From: Pseudomonas fluorescens | GTDB taxonomy: Bacteria; Pseudomonadota; Gammaproteobacteria; Pseudomonadales; Pseudomonadaceae | Length of the DNA: 64,000 nt | Reading direction: 5' to 3' | Assembly (NCBI RefSeq): GCF_001708445.1 | Contig: NZ_CP015637.1 | Location: 6,263,001-6,327,000, forward strand | Part shown: in pieces, positions 38,922 to 49,130 of the stretch | How the letters are laid out: the number at the start of each line of letters is the position of its first letter | Numbering within the stretch: the stretch's first letter is position 1 | The notes under the pieces: generated by a model | Seen by the model: only the letters and a program-made list of their open reading frames with translations | Told to the model about the DNA's origin: nothing | Database searches by the model: none | Made by a program: the position numbers and the translations under genes

Positions 38922-39638
38922 TTACGGTGCGTTCGCTACGAGCAACGCTTCGTAGCTATCGACGGAAAAACCATACACGGTGGCAGGCTCGAGGGTGACG
39001 GAGGTCGCCCCTGGTGCCGCTGTCTTCAACTCCACGCTCAATACTTCGCCCGGCAGGATGTAGGTACGGGGAAGGCTGGTGCTGATTTTCTGTGGATTGA
39101 GCCGTACTTCAGCCGCCAAACGAACCACATAGGGGCTGTCGTTACGCACACTCAAGGTTTTGTTCCGGAGTTGCCATGCCAGCAACTCCCAGGGTGCCTC
39201 GTGCCGCGGCAGTCCCTTCGGATGCAGGATCAGCGGCAGATTCTGTCGAAGGCTGATACCGATGGTTGCGCCCGAACCGGGTTGAGCCTGGGGAATGCCT
39301 TCGAAGGAAACGCGCTTCAACCGCTGGGTCTTGAGCGGTTCCTTGGCGGTTATCAGGAACCTCACCATTTGCCGCTCACCACCATCGACCCGTGCAACCG
39401 GCGGGGTCAACACCACCAGGGGCTCAAGATCTTCTGGAATATCCTCGATGGTCGAATGCAGCAACGCGGGTCGGGCATCCGTATTTGTCACATTGATGCT
39501 GGCCTCCCCATCGGCCTCATTCAAAACGACGACAGTGGTTTCAGGTTGCATGCCATCGCCCACCGCCACGCTGCATAAAAGAAAGTTGAAGCATACAAAC
39601 AACGAAAGGAGAGCCTTTGCCTTTGACACTATTATCAT
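38922..39638 (-). CDS. Periplasmic fimbrial chaperone (PapD-like)
   Basis: A 238-residue Ig-fold chaperone with a signal peptide (MIIVSKAKALLSLFVCFNFLLCSVAVG), TVVVLNEADGEASINVTNTDARPALLHSTIED, the GGERQMVRFLIT segment, and the conserved SFEGIPQ (RVSFEGIPQ) region of PapD proteins. It delivers pilins to the usher. It lies 6 bases before the usher gene and is probably cotranscribed with it. Confidence 0.93.
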   Translation of the reverse strand: MIIVSKAKALLSLFVCFNFLLCSVAVGDGMQPETTVVVLNEADGEASINVTNTDARPALLHSTIEDIPEDLEPLVVLTPPVARVDGGERQMVRFLITAKEPLKTQRLKRVSFEGIPQAQPGSGATIGISLRQNLPLILHPKGLPRHEAPWELLAWQLRNKTLSVRNDSPYVVRLAAEVRLNPQKISTSLPRTYILPGEVLSVELKTAAPGATSVTLEPATVYGFSVDSYEALLVANAP

Positions 39639-39736
39639 TTGTTCTTCCCTTCATTTAACGAGCATCAAAACGATTGGTGCAACTTCCAGCACGCCACGCA
39701 AGAGCACTGATTTGCCCTGACCACACCCACTACCCC

Positions 39737-40381
39737 TTAGAGATAGCGCAACTCCAAAGTCGCGAGACCGTCCAACCTGGCCACATCCTTAAAATTCAAT
39801 TCAGAGGTTTTATTGATGACGGCTTGAAACTGTAGATATCCAGAAATAACAGTAAGCCGCACAGGCGCCATTGTTCCTGAATACCAGCTGGTTAAATGTC
39901 CCCCCTGCCCCAGCGCACCCTCACCCCCCACCCAGCGTCCTTGACCGTCCCCATAAAGAGGCAAAACAGGCCTTCCGTCAGCGGTGGAATTAAGCAATTG
40001 CATTATGTAACCACCAATCTTTTGATTCGCCGCGGTCAACCCAAGCCCGAAATTGAAGCGATCAGTAACCGGATGATCGAACTGACGTCTCATCATGTCC
40101 GGAATTTTACTGGCGGCGCGATTATCTACAGCGGTCACAGCCAACTGGGTTCCAGAAGAGCACTTAATGTTATAAGGCGTACTTTTCGCTTCCAGCGTGG
40201 TGTAGTTTGTAGCGCTTAATAGTTGAGGGTCAATGGCGCCATAATCGATGACCGCATTGACCAATGTGAAGCTGCAACTTGCAGGCACAATAAAGCCCTT
40301 TACACGCACATCAATAGCCTGGGCATTAAAACCTGCGACAACCAGAAATATGCCCGTCATCACTGCAACTATTTTTTTCAT
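39737..40381 (-). CDS. DUF1120 pilin-like protein, copy 2
   Basis: A 214-residue secreted protein with a signal peptide (ends FNAQA-ID) and one predicted disulfide (Cys36 in PASCSFTLVN, Cys74 in YNIKCSSG). The conserved features of the DUF1120 family are VIDYGAIDP, LSATNYTTL, AVDNRA, and the terminal LATLELRYL. It is clearly paralogous to the upstream copy. It is the putative structural subunit of the pilus, and sits in the same operon as the chaperone and usher. Confidence 0.88.
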   Translation of the reverse strand: MKKIVAVMTGIFLVVAGFNAQAIDVRVKGFIVPASCSFTLVNAVIDYGAIDPQLLSATNYTTLEAKSTPYNIKCSSGTQLAVTAVDNRAASKIPDMMRRQFDHPVTDRFNFGLGLTAANQKIGGYIMQLLNSTADGRPVLPLYGDGQGRWVGGEGALGQGGHLTSWYSGTMAPVRLTVISGYLQFQAVINKTSELNFKDVARLDGLATLELRYL

Positions 40382-40520
40382 ACAATTTACCGCTCATAAG
40401 ACTGTCTGTTGCAGGTTTTGTAGTCCTGCCCCAATCACGCCTCTCTGACAGGTAATGAAATCCAATACTGTTAAAGGGAACGTTCACGAGACAGGAACCT
40501 GTAGCAGGTGGGCACACGTC

Positions 40521-41174
40521 TTAGAGGTAGCGCAGCTCCAGTGTGGCCTGACCATCCAGGCTTACCCGGCTACTCAAGTCGAGCTCGGACGTTTTATTGA
40601 TGACGGCCTGGACTTCCAGGTTTCCGGAAAGGGTATTGAGTTGAATAGGGGTAGCGGTGCCCGAGTACCACGAGGCAACATTGGAAACGAGCCCCAAGGC
40701 TTGGCCACCCGCCGACCAACTTGCACCATTATTGGTGGAGGTCAGAACGCCGACCGCTTTACCATCCGCTACCGAATTGCGCAGGTGAACAACATAGCCG
40801 CCAACCTTCTGATTTTTGGAATTAACGCCCAGGCCGTAGTTGTAAGTATCCGTGTAGCTACTACCGAACTGAGACACCATCAAGTTAGGGATGCGGGTAC
40901 TGGCACGGTTATCGACTGCCTTGATGCCCACTTTGGCCTTGGCGTGAGATCCGCACCTTATTGCATACGGCGTGCTTTTCTTTGCGAGCTTGGTGTAATT
41001 TGTTGCACTCAGTGTATTCGGATCAATACTGCCATAATCAATAACCGAGTTAGTAATAGTAAAGCTGCAGCTGGGAGGAGCAATGGATCCTTTTACGCGT
41101 AGATCTGCCGCTTGAGCTGTCAAGCCAGCAACAGCCAAAAATACACCTGCGAATATTGCTATATTCTTCTTCAT
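40521..41174 (-). CDS. DUF1120 pilin-like protein, copy 1
   Basis: A 217-residue paralogue of the following gene, with the same signal peptide style (ends LTAQA-AD), Cys36 and Cys74, VIDYGSIDPNTLSATNYTKL, VKAVDNRA-like segment and terminal ATLELRYL. It is the first gene of the operon. Two similar subunits suggest either a major/minor pair or antigenic variants in one pilus. The mid region differs most from copy 2. Confidence 0.88.
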   Translation of the reverse strand: MKKNIAIFAGVFLAVAGLTAQAADLRVKGSIAPPSCSFTITNSVIDYGSIDPNTLSATNYTKLAKKSTPYAIRCGSHAKAKVGIKAVDNRASTRIPNLMVSQFGSSYTDTYNYGLGVNSKNQKVGGYVVHLRNSVADGKAVGVLTSTNNGASWSAGGQALGLVSNVASWYSGTATPIQLNTLSGNLEVQAVINKTSELDLSSRVSLDGQATLELRYL

Positions 41175-41673
41175 CTAAAGCGCACCTTAATCAAGAATTA
41201 GAGGGTGTATCAATAAAGATCAAAAAGCTCCTCATGCGCGCCCGGCGACGACGCCTACCAATATCTTCTTCCTGAAACGCTGACCGATAGATCAATAACA
41301 CCACGGCACAATCGCCGGTCGGAAGTATCAACGCTTCACATCGGCGATAAAGCCGGAAAAAATATCAATTTCCGTAAGAACCATCAGCCGCGTAACGCGA
41401 AACCTTCAACCAGGGCCGTACGAATAAAAGCGCCACCAATAAGGTACAAAGATAAATCCAGTAGGACTTAGCCAATAAATCAGTAAATTTACGGGTAGCG
41501 GAACATGTCTTACAGCGGCTATCCGCCTTGCAATACAATATTTATGAACATTTCTTACATCCCTTACTCAATTGCCCTACCGAGCACGCAGCAAAAATCC
41601 CCTGGCACTACGCGTTGGCTCCAGCGGTCGATCGTGGCACGATGGTCAGGTTATCGACCGAGACCCCCAAACC
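41175..41673. other. Divergent intergenic region upstream of the pilus operon and ppx
   Basis: About 500 bases, more AT-rich than average, especially around 41340-41560. Several A/T tracts and an AATACAATATTTATGAAC stretch suggest promoters. No complete gene was recognised in it. ppx probably starts at 41674, so the ORF that runs back to 41572 is a chance extension. Confidence 0.5.
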
Positions 41674-43176
41674 ATGCCGCAATCCCAAGCCAAGAATCTG
41701 TCCCTGATCGCCGCCATCGACCTGGGCTCCAACAGTTTTCACATGGTCGTGGCCAAGGCCCAGAACGGCGAGATCCGCATCCTTGAGCGGCTCGGCGAGA
41801 AAGTACAACTGGCAGCCGGGATCGACGATGAGCGCCAGCTCAATGAAGAATCCATGCAACGCGGCCTCGACTGCCTCAAGCGTTTTGCCCAACTGATCAA
41901 CGGCATGCCCCAGGGCGCCGTGCGCATCGTCGGCACCAACGCTTTGCGCGAAGCACGCAACCGCGGCGAATTCATCCGCCGCGCCGAGGAGATCCTCGGG
42001 CACCCTGTAGAAGTCATCTCCGGCCGTGAGGAAGCCCGCCTGATCTACCTCGGCGTGTCCCACACCCTGGCCGATACCCCTGGCAAGCGCCTGGTGGCCG
42101 ACATCGGCGGCGGCAGTACCGAATTCATCATCGGCCAGCGCTTCGAACCGTTGCTGCGCGAAAGCCTGCAGATGGGCTGCGTCAGTTATACCCAGCGTTA
42201 TTTCAAGGACGGCAAGATTACCCCGGCGCGCTATGCCCAGGCCTACACGGCGGCACGCCTGGAAATCATGAGCATCGAGCACGCCCTGCACCGCTTGACC
42301 TGGGATGAGGCTATCGGCTCTTCAGGCACCATTCGCGCCATCGGCCTGGCCTTGAAGGCCGGTGGCCATGGTACCGGCGAGGTCAATGCCGAGGGCCTGG
42401 CCTGGCTCAAGCGCAAGCTGTTCAAGCTGGGGGATGCCGAGAAAATCGACTTCGATGGCATCAAGCCGGACCGTCGCACCATCTTCCCCGCCGGCCTGGC
42501 GATCCTCGAAGCGATCTTCGACGCCCTCGAACTGCAACGCATGGACCACTGTGACGGCGCCCTGCGCGAAGGCGTGCTGTACGACCTGCTGGGCCGTCAT
42601 CACCATGAGGACGTGCGTGAGCGCACCCTCAGTTCGTTGATGGAGCGTTATCACGTCGACCTTGAACAAGCGGCACGCGTGGAGCGCAAGGCCCTGCATG
42701 CCTTCGACCAGGTGGCCGAGGACTGGGATCTGGAAGACGGCGTATGGCGCGAGCTGCTCGGCTGGGCGGCCAAGGTGCATGAGGTGGGCCTGGACATCGC
42801 CCACTACCATTACCATAAGCACGGCGCCTACTTGATCGAGCACTCCGACCTGGCCGGCTTCTCCCGGGAAGACCAGCAGATGCTTGCGCTGCTGGTGCGC
42901 GGCCATCGCCGCAATATCCCCAAGGACAAATTCGCCGAGTTCGGCGATGAAGGCATCAAGCTGATTCGCCTGTGTGTGCTGCTGCGTTTTGCAATCCTGT
43001 TCCACCACATCCGTGGCACCCAGGAAATGCCTCAGGTGACCCTGCGCGCCAACGGCGACAGCCTGGACGTGGTGTTCCCGAAAGGCTGGCTGGACGAAAA
43101 CCAGCTGACCCAGGCGGACTTCGCCCAGGAAGCGGAATGGCTGACACGGGTGGGTTTCAGCCTGAACCTGCGCTGA
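41674..43176 (+). CDS. ppx: Exopolyphosphatase
   Basis: Ppx degrades polyphosphate, and related enzymes also hydrolyse pppGpp. The 500-residue sequence is full length: the ASKHA-fold motifs [41 protein letters not shown] and [14 protein letters not shown], followed by an HD-type helical C terminus with [30 protein letters not shown] and [10 protein letters not shown]. The start [14 protein letters not shown] at 41674 matches relatives. A REP-related hairpin follows. Confidence 0.96.
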   Translation: MPQSQAKNLSLIAAIDLGSNSFHMVVAKAQNGEIRILERLGEKVQLAAGIDDERQLNEESMQRGLDCLKRFAQLINGMPQGAVRIVGTNALREARNRGEFIRRAEEILGHPVEVISGREEARLIYLGVSHTLADTPGKRLVADIGGGSTEFIIGQRFEPLLRESLQMGCVSYTQRYFKDGKITPARYAQAYTAARLEIMSIEHALHRLTWDEAIGSSGTIRAIGLALKAGGHGTGEVNAEGLAWLKRKLFKLGDAEKIDFDGIKPDRRTIFPAGLAILEAIFDALELQRMDHCDGALREGVLYDLLGRHHHEDVRERTLSSLMERYHVDLEQAARVERKALHAFDQVAEDWDLEDGVWRELLGWAAKVHEVGLDIAHYHYHKHGAYLIEHSDLAGFSREDQQMLALLVRGHRRNIPKDKFAEFGDEGIKLIRLCVLLRFAILFHHIRGTQEMPQVTLRANGDSLDVVFPKGWLDENQLTQADFAQEAEWLTRVGFSLNLR

Positions 43177-43202
43177 GCCGATCCAAGACACACCGCAAAC
43201 CA

Positions 43203-43235
43203 AATCTGGGAGGGGCACACCGCCCCTCCCAGATT
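43203..43235 (+). terminator. REP-derived terminator-like hairpin after ppx
   Basis: A perfect 14-bp stem (43203-43216 with 43222-43235) with a 5-base loop, containing the GGGAGGGGC core of the local REP family. It lies 27 bases beyond the ppx stop. There is no T-tract, so it may be a REP or an attenuator rather than a classical terminator. Confidence 0.55.
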
Positions 43236-43405
43236 GGCTCGCGTAAGACACCTCGCTCTTCCCCCCCGTCACCACTCGTACAGACCTGTCAAATATGACA
43301 GTTGCGCACGCCTGCCGATCAGTTTTTACTCACGCTCACCCCCTCGCGTAACAGGCAGTAACGCCAAGGGCCAACAGACCGTCTCGTTCCAGGGAAGGGC
43401 ACACT

Positions 43406-44647
43406 ATGAAATTATCAGCGATCACGCTTACAGGCCTAGGCCTCTGGACTGCTGGCCTGAGCATTGCTCATGCAGCCACATGGACACCTTTCTCCGCAAC
43501 CGTAGGTGCACAATGCGCGCCGGTCGACATCAACGATAGTGGCACGACCGTGGGCAACTGCAAGCCGGCCAGCGCCACCGCCAACAACATCCCATGGGTG
43601 GCCGACGGCTCCGCACACGGCCCCCAAACGGCACTGCCCCCTCTGGCGAGCGGGCAACCCTGCAGCGTTTGGGTAGTGTCCAACAATGGGAAAGTGGCGG
43701 GCAATTGCAGGGACGCCAGCAATTCCCACTTTGCAGTGGTGTGGGACGCCGCGTCTCCCGGAACGGCGCCCACCAAGCTGGATTCGCTACCCGCTACATT
43801 GTTAATCCCCCTGCTACGCCCCAAAGATGTCGCTACCGAAAGCGTTGCGATCAATGACCAAGGCGACGTGGCGGGTTCAAGCTTCGATGCCGATAGCCGG
43901 GGAACCGTAGTGTTTTATGCCTCCGGCAGCGGGACACCTGAACGCGTGTCCGGCTGGGGGGACAATTGCACCGTCGCAGATATCAACCGGCCCACCACCG
44001 GCACCCCGCAAATCGCGCTCAATTGCCCGAACAATGCAGGTAATACCACCCCGCGAGTCGCGGAAAAAACCGGACTATCCTACAACCTGACTGACTTGGC
44101 CCTGCCCACTGGGGCTAGTTACTGTACGGTCAGCAGCGCCACTAACACTGCAAGGTTTGTGGGGACATGCATTTATCCAAACTCGTCAGTAAACGTGGCG
44201 AAAAGTGCCTTCTGGAGCAGCAAGAATGCCATGCCCCTGGTACTGAACTTGTCCTCGGGCTCAAAAAACATGGCCATCGATATCAACGAGGAAGGCCTGG
44301 TGCTGGTGTCCCAGAACACCGCAGATGGGCGATACCAGTACATGACCTGGGTACCCTCCGTGCTCCCTATCCCGGTCATCACGATCATCCCTCTTCCGAG
44401 TGGAAGCGTATGGGGCGAAGCCGGTGCGATTTCCAGCAGTAATGTCGTTGGGTTGAACATCCTTACCAGCGACCAATACTCACAGGGTTGCACCTGGACA
44501 CCGACGGCAGGAACGGTATGCCTGCCGTCGATTGGCGGCGGCAAAAACAACCAGGTGACGGTCATTTCCAAAAATGGAACGTACATAGCCGGAGTGGTCA
44601 TGGACAGCACACAAACCGTTGTTGCTGTAACGACGCAGACCCCCTGA
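43406..44647 (+). CDS. Secreted HAF-repeat-like protein
   Basis: A 413-residue protein with a signal peptide (MKLSAITLTGLGLWTAGLSIAHA) and about six imperfect repeats of 45-65 residues, each carrying an I/V-N-x-x-G-x-V-x-G core: DINDSGTTVGNC, VSNNGKVAGNC, INDQGDVAGSS, INEEGLVLVSQ and ISKNGTYIAGVV. This is the pattern of extracellular HAF repeats, which form beta-propeller-like proteins. Several pairs of cysteines suggest a disulfide-stabilised secreted protein. No function is known; the gene is followed directly by a small secreted protein gene. Confidence 0.7.
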   Translation: MKLSAITLTGLGLWTAGLSIAHAATWTPFSATVGAQCAPVDINDSGTTVGNCKPASATANNIPWVADGSAHGPQTALPPLASGQPCSVWVVSNNGKVAGNCRDASNSHFAVVWDAASPGTAPTKLDSLPATLLIPLLRPKDVATESVAINDQGDVAGSSFDADSRGTVVFYASGSGTPERVSGWGDNCTVADINRPTTGTPQIALNCPNNAGNTTPRVAEKTGLSYNLTDLALPTGASYCTVSSATNTARFVGTCIYPNSSVNVAKSAFWSSKNAMPLVLNLSSGSKNMAIDINEEGLVLVSQNTADGRYQYMTWVPSVLPIPVITIIPLPSGSVWGEAGAISSSNVVGLNILTSDQYSQGCTWTPTAGTVCLPSIGGGKNNQVTVISKNGTYIAGVVMDSTQTVVAVTTQTP

Positions 44648-44714
44648 AAAGCAGGTTTGCGGGACATCAATAGCCATCGCGGCGCTGCATGCACTGAAAG
44701 AAGGAGTTGCACTT

Positions 44715-45044
44715 ATGAAATGCAGAATGGTTGTCAGCGGCCTCCTGTGTCTATGGGCCGTCAGTCAAATCACAATGCCGCCATCTGCTGAAGCCGGGAG
44801 TTGGCACGACAAAGCACGCACTAAAGCATTAGGCCTTCCAGAGTTGCTGGGAGTATGGGATGTCTCTAATAGCTTGGATAGTGATGTGGCAGTACCGAGT
44901 GTCCCTGGCTTGGGTAGTGACTCAAATTCAGGGCCTGGCACTTCGGTCACTGAGCACAACTTACCTAACCCTGCCGTCTGTAAGGGTGGATACCGATGGG
45001 GGCGAGTAAACCCTGACGACTTCATCACAAAAATCTATTGCTAA
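44715..45044 (+). CDS. Small secreted protein (109 residues)
   Basis: A 109-residue protein with a signal peptide (MKCRMVVSGLLCLWAVSQITMPPSAEA-GSW) and a mature part of about 80 residues containing two cysteines (AVCKGGYRWGR and the C-terminal KIYC). The mature part is Ser/Gly/Pro-rich in the middle. No family recognised. A good ribosome-binding site (AAAGAAGGAG) precedes the ATG. It follows the HAF-repeat gene by 67 bases on the same strand. Confidence 0.75.
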   Translation: MKCRMVVSGLLCLWAVSQITMPPSAEAGSWHDKARTKALGLPELLGVWDVSNSLDSDVAVPSVPGLGSDSNSGPGTSVTEHNLPNPAVCKGGYRWGRVNPDDFITKIYC

Positions 45045-45102
45045 GTCCTTAACCAAAGCATCGAGGGCGACTGACAGCTAGCCAACAACATCGAAAAAAC
45101 AG

Positions 45103-45120
45103 CGGGGGCTTTCGCCCCCG
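45103..45120. terminator. Terminator in duplicated segment copy A
   Basis: A 7-bp GC stem (45103-45109 with 45114-45120) with loop TTTC, the duplicate of the ppk terminator at 45597-45614. The A-tract on its left gives Ts on the minus strand, as for ppk. It lies after the small secreted gene. Confidence 0.7.
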
Positions 45121-45168
45121 TCTTCCATCTTCGCTGTTTGAGGGCATTCCCTAAGCCCGAGTACCGCC

Positions 45169-45282
45169 TCAGTTCACCGACAGAATCGGGCTACCCAACC
45201 TCTCCAACAACGTCGCCTGCGCGCTGCGTGGGTTCTGGTTGCCAGTTGGCGTATTACGCACATAGCGCCCGTCCGACTGCAG
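45169..45282 (-). pseudogene. Duplicate of the ppk 3' end (last 37 codons)
   Basis: 114 bases encoding exactly the last 37 residues and stop of Ppk, from [14 protein letters not shown] to GSPILSVN. It differs from the real end at four bases, all silent. The upstream part is missing and the match stops at CTGCAG. It cannot be expressed as a functional protein. Confidence 0.85.
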
Positions 45283-45340
45283 TTACGGGACATCAATAGC
45301 CATCGCGGCGCTGCATGCACCGAAAGAAGGAGTTGCACTT

Positions 45341-45568
45341 ATGAAATGCAGAATGGTTGTCAGCGGCCTCCTGTGTCTATGGGCCGTCAGTCAAATCACA
45401 ATGCCGCCATCTGCTGAAGCCGGGAGTTGGCACGGCGGTGGACTCAATACGGGAGGAGAATTGAATTCCCGTCAATGGGGTAGTGTTTGGAGAAGCGACC
45501 TGAGCGTGGCACTTTGGACATTGGGCCCAACGCAAATAACCCTGCGGCCTGTAAAGGTGGGCGACTGA
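45341..45568 (+). pseudogene. Degenerate second copy of the small secreted protein gene
   Basis: The first 37 codons (signal peptide to GSWH) are identical to the 109-residue gene at 44715, including the ribosome-binding site. The remainder differs and is truncated: the bases that encode NPAACKGG in copy A are present but in another frame, so the ORF ends RPVKVGD and lacks the final Cys. A small live variant is possible, but a frameshifted remnant is more likely. Confidence 0.6.
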
Positions 45569-45596
45569 CAGCTCGCCAACAACATCGAAAAAAAAG

Positions 45597-45614
45597 CGGG
45601 GGCTTTCGCCCCCG
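45597..45614 (-). terminator. Terminator of the hemB-ppk operon
   Basis: A 7-bp stem (45597-45603 with 45608-45614), loop TTTC, and on the minus strand a run of eight T after it. It lies 49 bases beyond the ppk stop. Confidence 0.85.
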
Positions 45615-45662
45615 TCTTCTATCTTCACTGTTTGAGGGCATTCCCTAAGCCCGAATACCGCC

Positions 45663-47891
45663 TCAGTTCACCGACAGAATCGGGCTACCCAACCTCTCCA
45701 GCAACGTCGCCTGCGCGCTGCGCGGGTTCTGGTTGCCGGTTGGCGTATTGCGCACATAGCGCCCGTCCGACTGCAGGCTCCAGCTGTGGGTGTTGTCGGT
45801 CAGATAGCTTTCCAACTCTTTCTTGACCCGCATGATCAACTTCTTGCCTTCCACCGGGAAGCAGGTCTCCACGCGCTTGTCGAGGTTGCGCTCCATCCAG
45901 TCGGCGCTGGAGAGGAACATCTGCTCTTCGCCGCCGTTGAGGAAGTAGAACACCCGCGTGTGCTCCAGGAAGCGGCCGATGATCGAGCGCACATGGATAT
46001 TGTGCGAGACGCCGGCAATGCCTGGGCGCAGGCAGCACATGCCACGCACCACCAGGTCGATGCGCACGCCGGACTGGCTGGCCTTGTACAGCGCGCGGAT
46101 GATCTTCGGATCGGTCAGCGAGTTGAACTTGGCGATGATATGCGCCGGCTTGCCTTCGAGGGCGAACTGGGTCTCGCGGGCAATCATGTCGAGCATGCCC
46201 TTCTTCAGGGTGAACGGCGCGTGCAGCAGCTTCTTCATGCGCAAAGTCTTGCCCATGCCGATCAACTGGCTGAACAACTTGCCGACGTCCTCACACAGGG
46301 CGTCATCGGAGGTCAGCAAGCTGTAGTCGGTGTAGAGTTTGGCGTTGCCGGCATGGTAGTTACCGGTACCCAGGTGCGCGTAACGCACGATCTCGCCGGC
46401 TTCGCGGCGCAGGATCAGCATCATCTTGGCGTGGGTCTTGAAGCCCACCACGCCGTAGATCACCACCGCACCGGCCGCTTGCAGGCGGCTGGCCAGTTGC
46501 AGGTTGGACTCTTCGTCGAACCGCGCACGCAGCTCGATCACTGCCGTGACCTCCTTGCCGTTACGCGCCGCATCGACCAGCGCATCGACGATTTCCGAGT
46601 TGGCGCCGCTGCGGTACAGGGTCTGGCGTACGGCCAATACATGCGGGTCCTTGGCGGCCTGGCGCAGCAGGTCGACCACCGGGGTGAAGGACTCGAACGG
46701 GTGCAGCAGCAGGATGTCCTGCTTGCTCACGACGCTGAAGATGTTCTCGCTGTTTTGCAGCAGTTTCGGGATCTGCGGCGTGAACGGCGTGTATTGCAGC
46801 TCTGGATGGCTGTCCAGGCCAGTGATGCTGAACAGGCGCGTCAGGTTGACCGGGCCGTTGACCTGGTACAGCTCGCTCTCGCCCAGGTTGAACTGTTTGA
46901 GCAAGTAGTCCGAGAGGTGCTTCGGACAGGTGTCGGCCACTTCCAGGCGCACCGCATCGCCGTAGCGCCGCGAGAACAACTCACCGCGCAGGGCACGGGC
47001 CAAGTCTTCGACGTCTTCGGAATCCAGAGCCAGGTCGGCGTTGCGGGTCAGGCGGAACTGGTAGCAGCCCTTGACCTTCATGCCCTGGAACAGGTCATCG
47101 GCGTGGGCGTGGATCATCGACGACAGGAACACATAGTTATCGCCAGCGCCCCCTACCTCTTCCGGTACCTTGATGATCCGTGGCAACAGGCGCGGTGCCG
47201 GGATGATCGCCAGGCCGGAATCGCGACCGAACGCGTCGATACCTTCAAGCTCAACGATGAAGTTCAGGCTCTTGTTCACCAGCAACGGGAACGGGTGCGT
47301 CGGGTCGAGGCCGATGGGCGTGATGATCGGTGCGATTTCGTCACGGAAGTAGCGGCGCACCCAGGTCTTGATCTTGGTGGTCCAGTGACGACGACGGATA
47401 AAGCGGACCTGATGTTTTTCCAGTTCCGGCAGCAGGATGTCGTTGAGGATCGCGTACTGGCGATCGACATGCCCGTGCACCAGCTCACTGATGCGCGCCA
47501 GCGCCTGGTGTGGCTGCAGGCCGTCGGCACCGGCTTGTTCACGGGCGAAGGTGATCTGCTTCTTGAGGCCGGCGACGCGGATTTCGAAGAACTCGTCCAG
47601 GTTGCTGGAGAAGATCAGCAGGAATTTCAGCCGTTCCAACAATGGGTAGGACTCATCCAGCGCCTGCTCCAGCACGCGGATGTTGAATTGCAGTTGTGAC
47701 AGCTCACGGTGGATGTACAGGCTGCTGTCATCCAGGTTGGTCACCACCGCCACCGGTGCCGGCGCGGGCACGGGCGCTTCGGCGACCGCAACGGGCGGGG
47801 CCGGCTCCAGCTCCGGCGGGGTCTCGGCGATTTGTTCAACCACCGGGTGAGCGTCTTTTACGGCAACTTCGGAGAGTCCTTCGGTATTCAT
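45663..47891 (-). CDS. ppk: Polyphosphate kinase 1
   Basis: Ppk1 makes long-chain inorganic polyphosphate from ATP by an autophosphorylated His. The 742-residue sequence is full length; the catalytic His lies in the [19 protein letters not shown] motif, with the phospholipase-D-like [20 protein letters not shown] and the second catalytic segment [26 protein letters not shown]. The N terminus has a Pro/Ala-rich extension of about 60 residues before the [12 protein letters not shown] domain. It lies 18 bases after hemB and is cotranscribed with it. Confidence 0.97.
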   Translation of the reverse strand: MNTEGLSEVAVKDAHPVVEQIAETPPELEPAPPVAVAEAPVPAPAPVAVVTNLDDSSLYIHRELSQLQFNIRVLEQALDESYPLLERLKFLLIFSSNLDEFFEIRVAGLKKQITFAREQAGADGLQPHQALARISELVHGHVDRQYAILNDILLPELEKHQVRFIRRRHWTTKIKTWVRRYFRDEIAPIITPIGLDPTHPFPLLVNKSLNFIVELEGIDAFGRDSGLAIIPAPRLLPRIIKVPEEVGGAGDNYVFLSSMIHAHADDLFQGMKVKGCYQFRLTRNADLALDSEDVEDLARALRGELFSRRYGDAVRLEVADTCPKHLSDYLLKQFNLGESELYQVNGPVNLTRLFSITGLDSHPELQYTPFTPQIPKLLQNSENIFSVVSKQDILLLHPFESFTPVVDLLRQAAKDPHVLAVRQTLYRSGANSEIVDALVDAARNGKEVTAVIELRARFDEESNLQLASRLQAAGAVVIYGVVGFKTHAKMMLILRREAGEIVRYAHLGTGNYHAGNAKLYTDYSLLTSDDALCEDVGKLFSQLIGMGKTLRMKKLLHAPFTLKKGMLDMIARETQFALEGKPAHIIAKFNSLTDPKIIRALYKASQSGVRIDLVVRGMCCLRPGIAGVSHNIHVRSIIGRFLEHTRVFYFLNGGEEQMFLSSADWMERNLDKRVETCFPVEGKKLIMRVKKELESYLTDNTHSWSLQSDGRYVRNTPTGNQNPRSAQATLLERLGSPILSVN

Positions 47892-47909
47892 CGAGTGTTC
47901 CTGTGAGGG

Positions 47910-48944
<1,035 letters not shown>

Positions 48945-49130
48945 TTACGGGCGAGCGTTGCAGTTATAAGCGGCCATTATGACGAAGGAATGACAGTTGT
49001 GCTTATCGATGCGACCTGTAGTCGCATTCGTCGTTTCTGTAGGAAATGTTCACTTCGTGACACATCTCGATACTTTCATGAATGATCACGAAGGCGTAGG
49101 CTGCGCGTTCATTTCGCCAGCACCCAGACC

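Larger units (their letters stand above)
44660..45282. repeat. Duplicated segment, copy A (small secreted gene + ppk tail)
   Basis: About 620 bases repeated at 45286-45776. The matching part starts at CGGGACATC (44660/45286) and ends at GACTGCAG (45282/45776). It holds a small secreted protein gene, its terminator and the last 37 codons of ppk. Copy B lacks about 130 bases inside the small gene. Confidence 0.85.
45286..45776. repeat. Duplicated segment, copy B
   Basis: The second copy of the 44660-45282 segment, continuing directly into the intact ppk gene. Its small-gene part is shortened relative to copy A by about 130 bases in two places. Confidence 0.85.

Noticed and set aside
44167..44442. 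A 91-codon plus-strand ORF within the HAF-repeat gene
   Set aside because: It is an out-of-frame internal ORF. The HAF frame explains the sequence with signal peptide and repeats.
45786..47699. A 637-codon ORF on the plus strand through ppk
   Set aside because: It is antisense to ppk in a high-GC region with few stop codons, and has no family-like features. ppk itself has complete catalytic motifs.
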